Assembly (NCBI GenBank): GCA_025964675.1
Contig: JAOPYI010000069.1
Span: 1-51,634, forward strand
Length of the DNA stretch: 51,634 bases
Reading direction: 5' to 3'
Source: Sphaerisporangium sp.
GTDB taxonomy: Bacteria; Actinomycetota; Actinomycetes; Streptosporangiales; Streptosporangiaceae
Part shown: piece by piece, positions 18,392-26,800 of the stretch
Numbering within the stretch: position 1 is the first letter of the stretch
How the letters are laid out: every line of letters begins with the position of its first letter
The notes under the pieces: model-generated
Told to the model about the DNA's origin: nothing
What the model saw: only the letters and a program-made list of their open reading frames with translations
The model's database searches: none
Translations under genes and position numbers: made by a program

Positions 18392-21196
18392 GTGGCGCTT
18401 CCCTCCTTCTCCGGCAAGCCCGCTTTGCTCACCATGATCCGCACGCTGATCATGCGTGATGAGGAGCGGGCGCTCGGGCCGTTGCCCATCGTGTGCCTGA
18501 TCCGCGAGGACGCCGCGGGAGTTCGGCTCACGTCCGCGCTTCAGGCGGAGTTGCACGAGGCGCAGCCGGACGCCGTGCCCTGCGCCCGTGTCGTGGCCTC
18601 GGAGCCCCGCCCGAAGGCGGCCGAGCCCGAAGAGGGTGTGGCGTCCCCTGCCGGGGGTGATCCCGGAGCGGTGCTGCCGCTGCTGCACGCGCTGTCGGAG
18701 CAGCTCGCCGAGAGATTCGGCGGGAACCGCCTGCGTTTCCCGCACTACCGGCTGGCCGACTGGCTGACCCGGCAGGTCATCGCCGAGGACAGCGCCGACC
18801 GGCGCGCAGAGCTGCTACGCCGGATGGTGGAGCGGCTGGGCCCGGGCGCGACCGTGTCGCTGGTGTCCGCGGCGGCCGACAACGCGCCGAGCGCGCCGAT
18901 CCGTCTGATCCTGTTGTTCTTCGCACGCTTCTGGCCGATCGCTCGCACCTGGCTGTGGCTGAGCGGGGCGGTGCCGGGGTGGGGGCGGCAGATCCGGTGG
19001 TTCATGCGCCAGACGTACATGTCACCGCGGCCGGCGGGCGACTTCCTGGGGTTCGCGCTGCGCCTGACGGTAGAGAGGTCCCAGGACGGGGAGCTACGGC
19101 CGCGCGGGACCGAGGAGCTCCGGCAGGTACGGCTTCTGCTCGTGCACGCGTTCCTGCAGGACCTGCGGGCCGGCTACCGGCGCCGTCCGTGGCGGATCTC
19201 CGCGTGGCGGCGCACCGGGAACCCGGTCGCCCTCGTCGACGGGCTGCGCGCGGGTGACCGCGGTGAGAAGCTCCTGTCGCTGATCAGCGACGTCCGGAAC
19301 GAGACCGGGCAGGACGACCCGCTCCTCGTGATCGCCGAGTTCGACGACCGGGACAGCGTGTGGGCGGGCGCGCCGAGGCGACCGGCGGTGGCCGCGGAGG
19401 CCGACGGCGCGTGGCTGGACGAGCTGGTCTCGCGGCGGCATCACATGGAGCCGGACGCCTGGCGCCTGGCGTTCACCATCGCTCTGGGCGGAGCACCCGA
19501 GGGACCCGCTGACGGGCATGCGGACTTCACCCCGCCGAAGCCGCCCCTGGCGGCCCGGCCACATGTGCTGGCCTCGGCGACGATCGCGGTGGTGCTCGCG
19601 GCCGGCGGTTGCCTGGCGTGGGTGGGGATGCCCTACGTGCGGGCGAAGTGCGCGCTGTTCGACCATGGAGGCGTGGCGGTCATGCTGATCGACGGTGAAT
19701 GCGTCGGCTACAGCGACGCGGACAGCCAGCTCTTCGACAACCCGGAAAGCAGCTCAGGCGCGGCCGTCCGGCTGCGCCTGGCCGAGCGGGCCGTCTTCCG
19801 GCAGAACGCCTGCGCCGCCGAGGCCCTCGCGAACGACCCGGAGCAGCAGCGCCTCACGGTGGTGTACCTGGCCGGCTTCAGCGCCGACCGCGACGAGGAG
19901 GCGTGGAGCTCCGCCCAGGCCGAAGAGCTGGAGGGGCTCCTCCTGCGGCAGATCGAGCAGAACGGCAAGGCCGAGACCGACGGCAGGTGTGGCCATGGTG
20001 GTGGCCCCTACCTGCGGATCGTCATCGCCAACGGCGGCAGTCGCATGCGGTACGCGGACCGCGTGGTCGAAGACCAGCTCGGCCACCTGATCCGGGACGA
20101 CCCGTACGTCATCGGCGTCGTCGGGCTGGACCGGACCGTGATCGAGACCGAGAGGGCCATCTCCGAGCTGGGCAATCTGGGCGTGCCCGTGCTCACGACC
20201 ACGCTGTCGGGTGAGGGCATCGTCCATGACTCGCCGCTGTACTTCCAGATGGTGCCTTCCAACTCGATCCAGGCCCGGCTCGTCGCCGACTACGCGAGCA
20301 AGGTGCCGTACAAAGGCCGGCGCGTCAGTCGAGTGCACATCTTCTACCCGAAGATCGGCGCCTCGGCCGGCATGTCGAACGACCTCTATGTCACCTCGCT
20401 CGTGAATGCCCTGAAGGACTCGCTGAGCTCGGTGGGTGTGCGGCGTGAGGTGTACGAGTACTCCGTGGACCACGGGTCTTTGAAGTTCGGGAAGAAGCCG
20501 CCTACGGCCTGCTCCGGCCGCCCCGGCGACATGATCTTCTACGCCGGGCGCCACGAGGACTTCGCCGGCTTCCTGAAAGCGGTGTTCACCGGGTGCAACC
20601 GGCCGAGCCGCACCACACCGATCGTCGCCGACGACGCGATCAGCCGGTTCCCGGCCGATGTCAGCGCCCACGACACCAACGTGCCCGCCCAGGTGGACAT
20701 CGACTTCGTGACGAAGGGCAGCTCGGTCGTGCTGGCGGGACAGGCCTGCCCGGGCCGGGGATCGACGGCATCCGGCCAGACAGGGAACACCACCTTGGCG
20801 ACGTTCTGCAGGCGTTTACATGTTCTGTACGAAAGGGAGCAGAACGAGGACACCACCAGGACGTTCAAGATCGGCAATGTTCGCTGGGCAGGTGAACGTG
20901 TGGGGCTGGCTTATGACGCCGCCTCCATGTTGCTGATGGCGGCGCAGGCTCCGTACGACAGGCGCGACCTCGGCATCCCGTACGAGCCCAGCCGCGCGGC
21001 GGTGGCGCAGCAGCTGCGTGACCAGAGATACGGCGGAGTGATCGGCGACTACAGGTTCGCTGCCTCTCGCGTGCAGGACGGGATGAACATCGCCATCGTC
21101 CGGGTCGTGGATGTGCTCGCGTCCGGCAAGCCACCCGTATGCCAGTACATGGCGGCGTACAACCGCGAGAAGGCACGCGTGCCGTGTCCACGATGA
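18392..21196 (+). CDS. One-span membrane protein: degenerate NTPase-like cytoplasmic half, type-1 periplasmic-binding-like outer half
   Basis: 934 residues. Residues 1-385 look cytoplasmic. They open with a strand and a loop where a P-loop would lie (LPIVCLIREDAAGVRL), but the GKT is absent. Near residue 285 come a Walker-B-like PVALVDG and then ISDVRNETG with a hydrophobic LLVIAE strand. One transmembrane helix lies at about 390-416. Residues 440-930 resemble the leucine-binding/receptor family of periplasmic binding proteins, with IGVVGLDR, VPVLTTT and the alternating alpha/beta pattern, and should face outward. A rare TTA codon sits at 20816-20818. It looks like a sensor coupling ligand binding outside to an ATPase-derived domain inside. 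Function is not established. Confidence 0.75.
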   Translation: MALPSFSGKPALLTMIRTLIMRDEERALGPLPIVCLIREDAAGVRLTSALQAELHEAQPDAVPCARVVASEPRPKAAEPEEGVASPAGGDPGAVLPLLHALSEQLAERFGGNRLRFPHYRLADWLTRQVIAEDSADRRAELLRRMVERLGPGATVSLVSAAADNAPSAPIRLILLFFARFWPIARTWLWLSGAVPGWGRQIRWFMRQTYMSPRPAGDFLGFALRLTVERSQDGELRPRGTEELRQVRLLLVHAFLQDLRAGYRRRPWRISAWRRTGNPVALVDGLRAGDRGEKLLSLISDVRNETGQDDPLLVIAEFDDRDSVWAGAPRRPAVAAEADGAWLDELVSRRHHMEPDAWRLAFTIALGGAPEGPADGHADFTPPKPPLAARPHVLASATIAVVLAAGGCLAWVGMPYVRAKCALFDHGGVAVMLIDGECVGYSDADSQLFDNPESSSGAAVRLRLAERAVFRQNACAAEALANDPEQQRLTVVYLAGFSADRDEEAWSSAQAEELEGLLLRQIEQNGKAETDGRCGHGGGPYLRIVIANGGSRMRYADRVVEDQLGHLIRDDPYVIGVVGLDRTVIETERAISELGNLGVPVLTTTLSGEGIVHDSPLYFQMVPSNSIQARLVADYASKVPYKGRRVSRVHIFYPKIGASAGMSNDLYVTSLVNALKDSLSSVGVRREVYEYSVDHGSLKFGKKPPTACSGRPGDMIFYAGRHEDFAGFLKAVFTGCNRPSRTTPIVADDAISRFPADVSAHDTNVPAQVDIDFVTKGSSVVLAGQACPGRGSTASGQTGNTTLATFCRRLHVLYEREQNEDTTRTFKIGNVRWAGERVGLAYDAASMLLMAAQAPYDRRDLGIPYEPSRAAVAQQLRDQRYGGVIGDYRFAASRVQDGMNIAIVRVVDVLASGKPPVCQYMAAYNREKARVPCPR

Positions 21197-21225
21197 GACA
21201 GGCGGCTGACACGGTCTCGCCTGGC

Positions 21226-21231
21226 TAGAGT
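21226..21231 (+). promoter_or_regulatory. -10 box of a leaderless transcript
   Basis: TAGAGT is followed by exactly six bases and then ATG 21238, which would place the transcription start on the start codon. There is no ribosome-binding site. A good -35 at 17 bp is not evident. Confidence 0.5.
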
Positions 21232-21237
21232 TGTCGC

Positions 21238-21699
21238 ATGAGCCCGAAGATCGCGACCGCGGACCCGGTCACCCGTGAACAACTGCTCGACTTCATCCGT
21301 GATCGCCACCGGGCGCTCCTCATCACGACGCGGGGTGACGGTGGCCCGCAGGCCTCGCCGGTGAGCTGTGGTGTGGACGACCACGGCCGCATCGTCGTGT
21401 CCACCTATCCCGAGCGCGCGAAGACCAGTAACGCCCGCCGCGACCCGAGGGTGAGCGTCGTCATCCTGTCGGACGACTTCGACGGGCCCTGGGTCCAGGT
21501 CGACGGCGCCTGCGAGGTCCTCGACATGCCCGACGCGCTGGAGCCTCTGGTCGACTACTACCGGTCCATCGCGGGGGAGCACCCCGACTGGGACGACTAC
21601 CGCGCGGCCATGGAGCGCCAGGGCAAGTCACTGCTGCGCGTCACTCCGGTCAAATGGGGACCGGTCGCCACAGGGGGCTTCCCCGCACGACTCGCCTGA
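21238..21699 (+). CDS. PPOX-class probable F420-dependent oxidoreductase
   Basis: 153 residues, the usual size of a split-beta-barrel flavin/F420 protein. It has an N-terminal LLDFIRDRHRALLITTRGDGGPQASPV-like strand pair, a central YPERAKTSN segment, ARRDPRVSVV, and a C-terminal VTPVKW strand. The family reduces substrates with cofactor F420H2 or binds flavin; the exact substrate is unknown. F420 use would fit an actinomycete. It starts 41 bp after the receptor gene, probably from its own leaderless promoter, so co-function with its neighbours is not implied. Confidence 0.85.
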   Translation: MSPKIATADPVTREQLLDFIRDRHRALLITTRGDGGPQASPVSCGVDDHGRIVVSTYPERAKTSNARRDPRVSVVILSDDFDGPWVQVDGACEVLDMPDALEPLVDYYRSIAGEHPDWDDYRAAMERQGKSLLRVTPVKWGPVATGGFPARLA

Positions 21700-21856
21700 T
21701 CGCGCGTCTGGTGTGACAGCACCTCTCGCCTGATCGCCGCCTGATGTCTTTGGGGAATTTGGCGGGATTCATACCTGCATGTCGACGCGGCGGACCGGGG
21801 GAGCGGGAATGACTCCTCCGGGATCAGCCATTGCGGGTGACGAGAGGGACGAAGAC

Positions 21857-22123
21857 ATGGCACACGAGCCGCTGTCACTGGCAGACGCGATGGACCTGGT
21901 GCGGGGTGAGGTCGGCAAGGCCCGCATCAGAGCCGAAGTGCTGGGTGAGGAGCTGCGGTTCAGCGTCGGCACCGTGGAGGTGGAGTTCTTCGTCCAGATC
22001 ATCCGCGACGGGAAGGACGACGGCGAGATCAAGCTGGGAGTGGTGGAGGAGGGCGGCTCCAAGGGAGGCGACACCCACCGCGTCATGTTCCCCCTCACGC
22101 CGGTCTTCGAGCCTCGGCCGTGA
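21857..22123 (+). CDS. Stand-alone Trypco2 (trypsin-co-occurring) domain protein
   Basis: 88 residues, essentially one domain. A helix (LADAMDLVRGEVGKA) is followed by beta strands with GEELRFSVGTVEVEF and a C-terminal THRVMFPLTPV. This order and the final strand match the Trypco2 family, described in predicted actinobacterial conflict systems next to trypsin-like proteases and STAND ATPases. ATG 21857 is chosen because GAGAGGG lies eight bases upstream and the domain begins there; an upstream ATG at 21779 lacks a ribosome-binding site. No trypsin-like gene is adjacent. Its role is inferred only from the family. Confidence 0.75.
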   Translation: MAHEPLSLADAMDLVRGEVGKARIRAEVLGEELRFSVGTVEVEFFVQIIRDGKDDGEIKLGVVEEGGSKGGDTHRVMFPLTPVFEPRP

Positions 22124-22210
22124 TCCACTCGCCCGGCCCTCACCGGCTGGTTCGGCCTCTGCGCTGACATTCCCGTACGAGCACAATTCCGGCAGGGCAG
22201 AGAGAAGGCA

Positions 22211-22239
22211 TTGACGGCCCGCACGGCGGACTCTACGAT
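22211..22239 (+). promoter_or_regulatory. Sigma-70-type promoter of the chitinase gene
   Basis: TTGACG (22211-22216), a 17-bp spacer and TACGAT (22234-22239) form a near-consensus housekeeping promoter. Transcription should start near 22246, about 55 bases before the chitinase start codon. Confidence 0.7.
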
Positions 22240-22251
22240 CCGGGGAAAACT

Positions 22252-22270
22252 TATAGGAAACTTTCCTATA
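22252..22270. promoter_or_regulatory. 19-bp perfect palindrome, probable operator
   Basis: TATAGGAAACTTTCCTATA has perfect 9-bp arms around a single central C. It begins about six bases after the predicted transcription start of the chitinase gene, a position where a bound repressor would block RNA polymerase. The regulator is not identifiable here. Confidence 0.7.
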
Positions 22271-22298
22271 GATAACGCTCCCCGAGTATCAAGTGGAG

Positions 22299-23594
22299 AT
22301 GGCCGTGCGACGTCCTTTCCAGCACCTTCTGGCGGCGGCGGTCGCCGTCGGTCTCGCCGCGGTCGCCGTACCCGGCGCGGCCGTGGCGGCGACAGCCCAC
22401 ACAGCGGGTTCCGACAGCGGCGACCGGTTCAAGCGGGTCGCGTACTTCATCCAGTGGGGCATCTACGCCCGGAACTACCACGTCAAGGATATGGACACCA
22501 GCGGTGCCGCGGCCAAGCTGACCCACGTCAACTACGCCTTCGGCAACGTCGGGGCCGGCGGCACGTGCGTCTCGGCCGACCCCTGGGCCGACTGGCAGCG
22601 GCCGGTCTCCGCCGATGAGAGCGTGGACGGCGTCGCCGACCAGCCCGGTCAGGCGCTCAACGGCAACCTCAACCAGTTCAAGAAGCTCAAGGCCAAGCAT
22701 CCCGGCCTCAAGGTGCTGATCTCGCTGGGCGGCTGGACCGGCTCCAAGTACTTCTCCGACGCCGTCAGCACCCCCGCGACGCGTAGCGCGCTCGCCGCCT
22801 CCTGCGTGGGCCTGTGGCTCAAGGGCGACCTGCCGGGCCTGCCCGCCGGCGCGGGGGCGGGCGTCTTCGACGGCATCGACCTCGACTGGGAGTGGCCGGG
22901 CTCGGAAGGCAACGCCGGCAACGTCGTACGGCCCGAGGACAAGCGGAACTTCACGCTCTTCACCGCCGAGCTGCGCCGGCAGATGAAGGCGTACGACGCG
23001 AAGAGCGAGCTGACCGCGTTCCTTCCCGCCGCCGCCGCGAAGATCGACGCGGGCTTCGAGGTCCGTGACGTGTTCCGCAACCTCGACTTCGCCACCGTCC
23101 AGGGGTACGACCTGCACGGCTCGTGGGAGGGCATCACCGGTCACAACGGCAACCTGTTCACCGACCGCAGGGACCCGAACCCGGTGAAGTACAGCGTCGA
23201 CACCACGGTCCGCGACTACCTGTCGCGCGGCGCCCCCGCAAAGAAGATCGTCGTGGGGGTCCCGGCGTACGGCCAGGGCTGGACGGGCGTGAAGTCCACG
23301 GGCGACGGCCTGTACGACCAGGCCACCGGCCCGGCTCCGGCGACCTGGGCCCCGGGCACCGAGGACTACAAGATCCTGGCCGCCAAGCCGGGCAAGCGGT
23401 ACCGCGACCTGCTCACCGGCACGCAGTGGCTGTACGACGGCAACGAGTTCTGGTCGTACGACGACCCGGCGACGCTGCTGGGGAAGGCCGCGTACATCAG
23501 GCTGAAGGGGCTCGGGGGTTCGATGATGTGGTCCATCGACCAGGACGACAGCAAGGCGTCCCTCACCTCGGCGCTCTACAAGGTTCTGCGCTGA
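22299..23594 (+). CDS. Secreted GH18 chitinase
   Basis: About 431 residues. A Sec signal peptide (residues 1 to about 31, ending AVA-ATA) is followed by a single GH18 barrel: VAYFIQWGIY, the strand LKVLISLGGWTGS, the catalytic DGIDLDWEW (DxxDxDxE) near residues 191-199, and the late GGSMMWSIDQD strand. There is no chitin-binding module. It hydrolyses chitin or chito-oligosaccharides by substrate-assisted catalysis. ATG 22299 is used here, but GGAG at 22295-22298 is best spaced for GTG 22305. It has its own promoter and operator (22211-22270) and a hairpin after it, so it is a single-gene unit. Confidence 0.93.
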   Translation: MAVRRPFQHLLAAAVAVGLAAVAVPGAAVAATAHTAGSDSGDRFKRVAYFIQWGIYARNYHVKDMDTSGAAAKLTHVNYAFGNVGAGGTCVSADPWADWQRPVSADESVDGVADQPGQALNGNLNQFKKLKAKHPGLKVLISLGGWTGSKYFSDAVSTPATRSALAASCVGLWLKGDLPGLPAGAGAGVFDGIDLDWEWPGSEGNAGNVVRPEDKRNFTLFTAELRRQMKAYDAKSELTAFLPAAAAKIDAGFEVRDVFRNLDFATVQGYDLHGSWEGITGHNGNLFTDRRDPNPVKYSVDTTVRDYLSRGAPAKKIVVGVPAYGQGWTGVKSTGDGLYDQATGPAPATWAPGTEDYKILAAKPGKRYRDLLTGTQWLYDGNEFWSYDDPATLLGKAAYIRLKGLGGSMMWSIDQDDSKASLTSALYKVLR

Positions 23595-23639
23595 CGGGGT
23601 CTTGACGTCGCGAGCATGACACGGCTCGCGCGATGCGCT

Positions 23640-23669
23640 CTAGCGGCGTACCGACCGGTGCGCCGCTAG
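23640..23669 (+). terminator. 13-bp hairpin downstream of the chitinase gene
   Basis: Arms 23640-23652 and 23657-23669 pair over 13 bp with one G-T wobble around a GACC tetraloop, 45 bases after the chitinase stop codon. No T-run follows, as is common in actinomycetes. Confidence 0.75.
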
Positions 23670-23840
23670 CGAGCTGTCTCAGGAGCCGCGGGAGACCCGT
23701 CATCGGGCAAACCGGTGATACGGGAACGTGCCAATGTTTCGCATGATTTTGATGAGTTTGACGGTAAGTGTCACCCTGTGGTCGGCTCTTCCTTTCCGTG
23801 TTTCTCGGTCGTCGGCGATCCGCTACGGGGAGTGCTACCC

Positions 23841-26800
23841 ATGCCGCTGCTCCAATGGCACTTGCTGTCGCGGGTTCTCGTGTCCGCGTCCCTGTCCATG
23901 GCAGGTTCCGTGGTCCTCGCTGCCCCCGTGGCCGCCCACGCCGGCCTGTCGCCATCGCCGGCCACGACAGCCGCGCATGCCGCGGCGGCTGCGCCTGCCG
24001 TGGCGAGTGGCAAGCCGAAGATCCAGCCTGTGCCGGGGATCGTGGTCCCGCCGGACGCGAAGGTCAGCGTGCCCGAGACTCCGTCGCTGGCCGCCCTGCC
24101 CGTACAGGCACAGGCAATCGGTCCGAAGCCTCCGGCGGTGACCACCCCGGCCGGGCCGGCCTTGATCAACAAGGTCGCGGGGGATGCCACGGCGCGTCTG
24201 AAGTCGGACGGCCTCGTCACGCCGGGCCACGAGGGTCCCGACGCCGGCAGGCTGCTGCCCGCCACCGACCAGGCCGGGGTTCTCAGCGTGTCGAAACCCG
24301 CGGCCGGTCTGGTCGGCAAGACGGCCGCCAAGGTGAAGGGCCTGAGCGGTCTGGACGTGGCCGGGCTCTACCGGGCGCTGCCGGAGGGCATCCCGCTCGT
24401 CACCTACCGGCTGTGCGCCGAGACGGCCTCCCTGCCGGTGTCTTGTTCGGCGCCACAACCATTGATCACGCCTGTGGCTGCGGACGTGACCGGGGACGGC
24501 ACGCCCGACATCCTGGCGAGCCTGGTCCCCTCGCTGAGCGTCGCCGACGTGGCCAGCAAGGCGGGCGCGCTCGCCGGCACGCAGCGCGAGCTCGACTCGC
24601 TGCTCGGCAAGACGGTCGGTGGGCTGCTCAACCCTTCCGCCTCGAAGAGCTCGATGAGCAAGCAGGTGGAGAGCCGGCGTGACCGGGAGCGAGACGACCT
24701 GATGGTTCAGCTGGCAGGGGGGCTCGGCCTGGCGACGGCGCGGCTGCCGAGCAGCGAGACGCGCGGCAAGGCGTTGGGGGCCCAGGTCTGGGCGCAGTAC
24801 GACGTCCCCGCCTCCCACGGCAGAGTCAAGCGGCTGTCGATCGGCTTTGACGGATTCCGGCGCGGCGCGTCGCTGTCCGGTACGGACTGGGGTCTCTACC
24901 ACCTCGCCACGACGGCAGGGAGCGGGGCGGTCGTGGACGTGAAGGTCAGCGTGCGCCGGTCCCAGCCGGGTGCCTCGATCGCGACCGTGGCCGGCATGGC
25001 GGATCTGGCCGGCAAGCAGTCCGTCGATCAGAAACTGGTCAGCCTGCGGCAGTCCCCGGTGCCGGAGAAGCTGACCGCGAGCGCGCGGTTCGACGGTGAC
25101 AAGCTCGAAGGCTCGCTGAAGGTCGCGACCTCCGGGGCCTCGACGATGGACGCGCTGGTGCTGAACAGCAGGGGGGCGGCGAAGGAGGAGCAGTTCACCC
25201 AGGTCGTGGTGGACAAGGTGAGCTCCCAGGCGACCGCCGAGCTGACTCGGCCGTCCAAGAGCGGCGCGGCGGGCGGTGTGGCCGATGTTCACTTCGCCAG
25301 CTCGGCGCCGATCGGACGGGCAGAGCTGTACAACTACGTCTACCGTGCCGGTCAGCTCAGCAAAATGATCGGAGGCTCGCTTACAGGCGTGCCGACCGAC
25401 TTTCGCGCGCGGTACGAATCGGTCGACGGCAGGTCGCAGGCGCTCACGGTGAGCACCGGCCCTCGGGCCAAGGCGGCCGACGTGGTGTACTTCGACCGGG
25501 CGGCGGCCAAAGCGGTGTTCCAGGCCGCGCTGACCGACCTGCCAGCCCGCATGCGGATTTATTACGACATAGCGGGAAACAGGCTTACGTATACCGCCAG
25601 CTCGAAGATCGGCGGCGTCGAGATGGTCCTGCAGCGGGATGAGGGTGCCATCTCGACCCCCGCCGGAAGCCACATCACGATGATCAAGGATGGCGGGCGG
25701 CTCGGCGTGTCCGGCCGGTTGTCGGGATTGACCGAGTTCGACGTGACGTACGGCAAGAAGCCGCATGCGATGCTGAAACTGGCCTCCGGCGGGCAGCCCT
25801 TCCTCGCCGCGGCCGGCATCGACGGCACGCACCTGCTCCGGATGGACATCTCGAACTCGCCGAACAAGGTCGAGGTGGACCTGGACCCGGCCGCGAAGAA
25901 GGCGTGGTACCGCGCCAGCGGAGTGATCGGCAGGCTCCGGACGGCCTATGCCGACACCAAGAACGGGCCGACCTTCGACAGCAGCCTGTACGGGGTGCGC
26001 TCCGCCGTCGATGGATCATGGCAGCTCGGCGACCGGTCCACGGTGGAGTTGACCACGGCGTCCGGCCTGAAGAAGGCCGAGCTGTACGTCAACCGGGCGT
26101 ACGTCACGCAGATCAGCCCGACCGGCGGCGAGGACATCCGCGCCACGGTTCAGGACATCCATCAGCACATCGCCGTGGTGGCCGACTTGGCCGGCAAGCG
26201 CCTGGACTGGACCGCCGACAAGCCGGTCACCTCGGTCTTCGCCTTCGCACGGGTCAACTTCCAGGGCCACTACTTCCGGGTGGCGGCCAAGGCGAACGAC
26301 GTGCCCGCGCACTTCGAGGCCGGGTGGGGCGACGGGGCGTATCAGTTCCGGGGCGTCTCAGGACCGATCGGGTCCGCGACGATCGCCGTCACCAACCACG
26401 ACGGCGCGCGGGTTCCGGCCGGACCCCACCTGGCCGCGCACTACAGCCAGGCCACGGGGGAGCTGGACGCCAGCGTCCGGGTGGACGGGCTGACCAGCGT
26501 GGGTTTCGGCGGCAGCGGCGCGGGGTTCAAGGCCGGGTTCCAGGCCGCCCGCCAGACCATCGCGATCGACGCCGACGTCTACCTGGCCGGTGACCTGCGG
26601 TTCGGCACGCTCGGCACCCTTGGCCCGATCCCCGGCGACATCGAGGTCTCCGCGGCCGGCGGCGGGTCGGTCACCTACAGCGCCGGCGGCGGGCAGATGG
26701 ACCTGAAGGCAGAGGTCTGGCTGGGCAAGGTCGCCGCGATCAAGAACATCTCCGGTGTACCTGGGGTGGGGAGCGGTGTGGCGCTGGTCGACGGCGGCTG

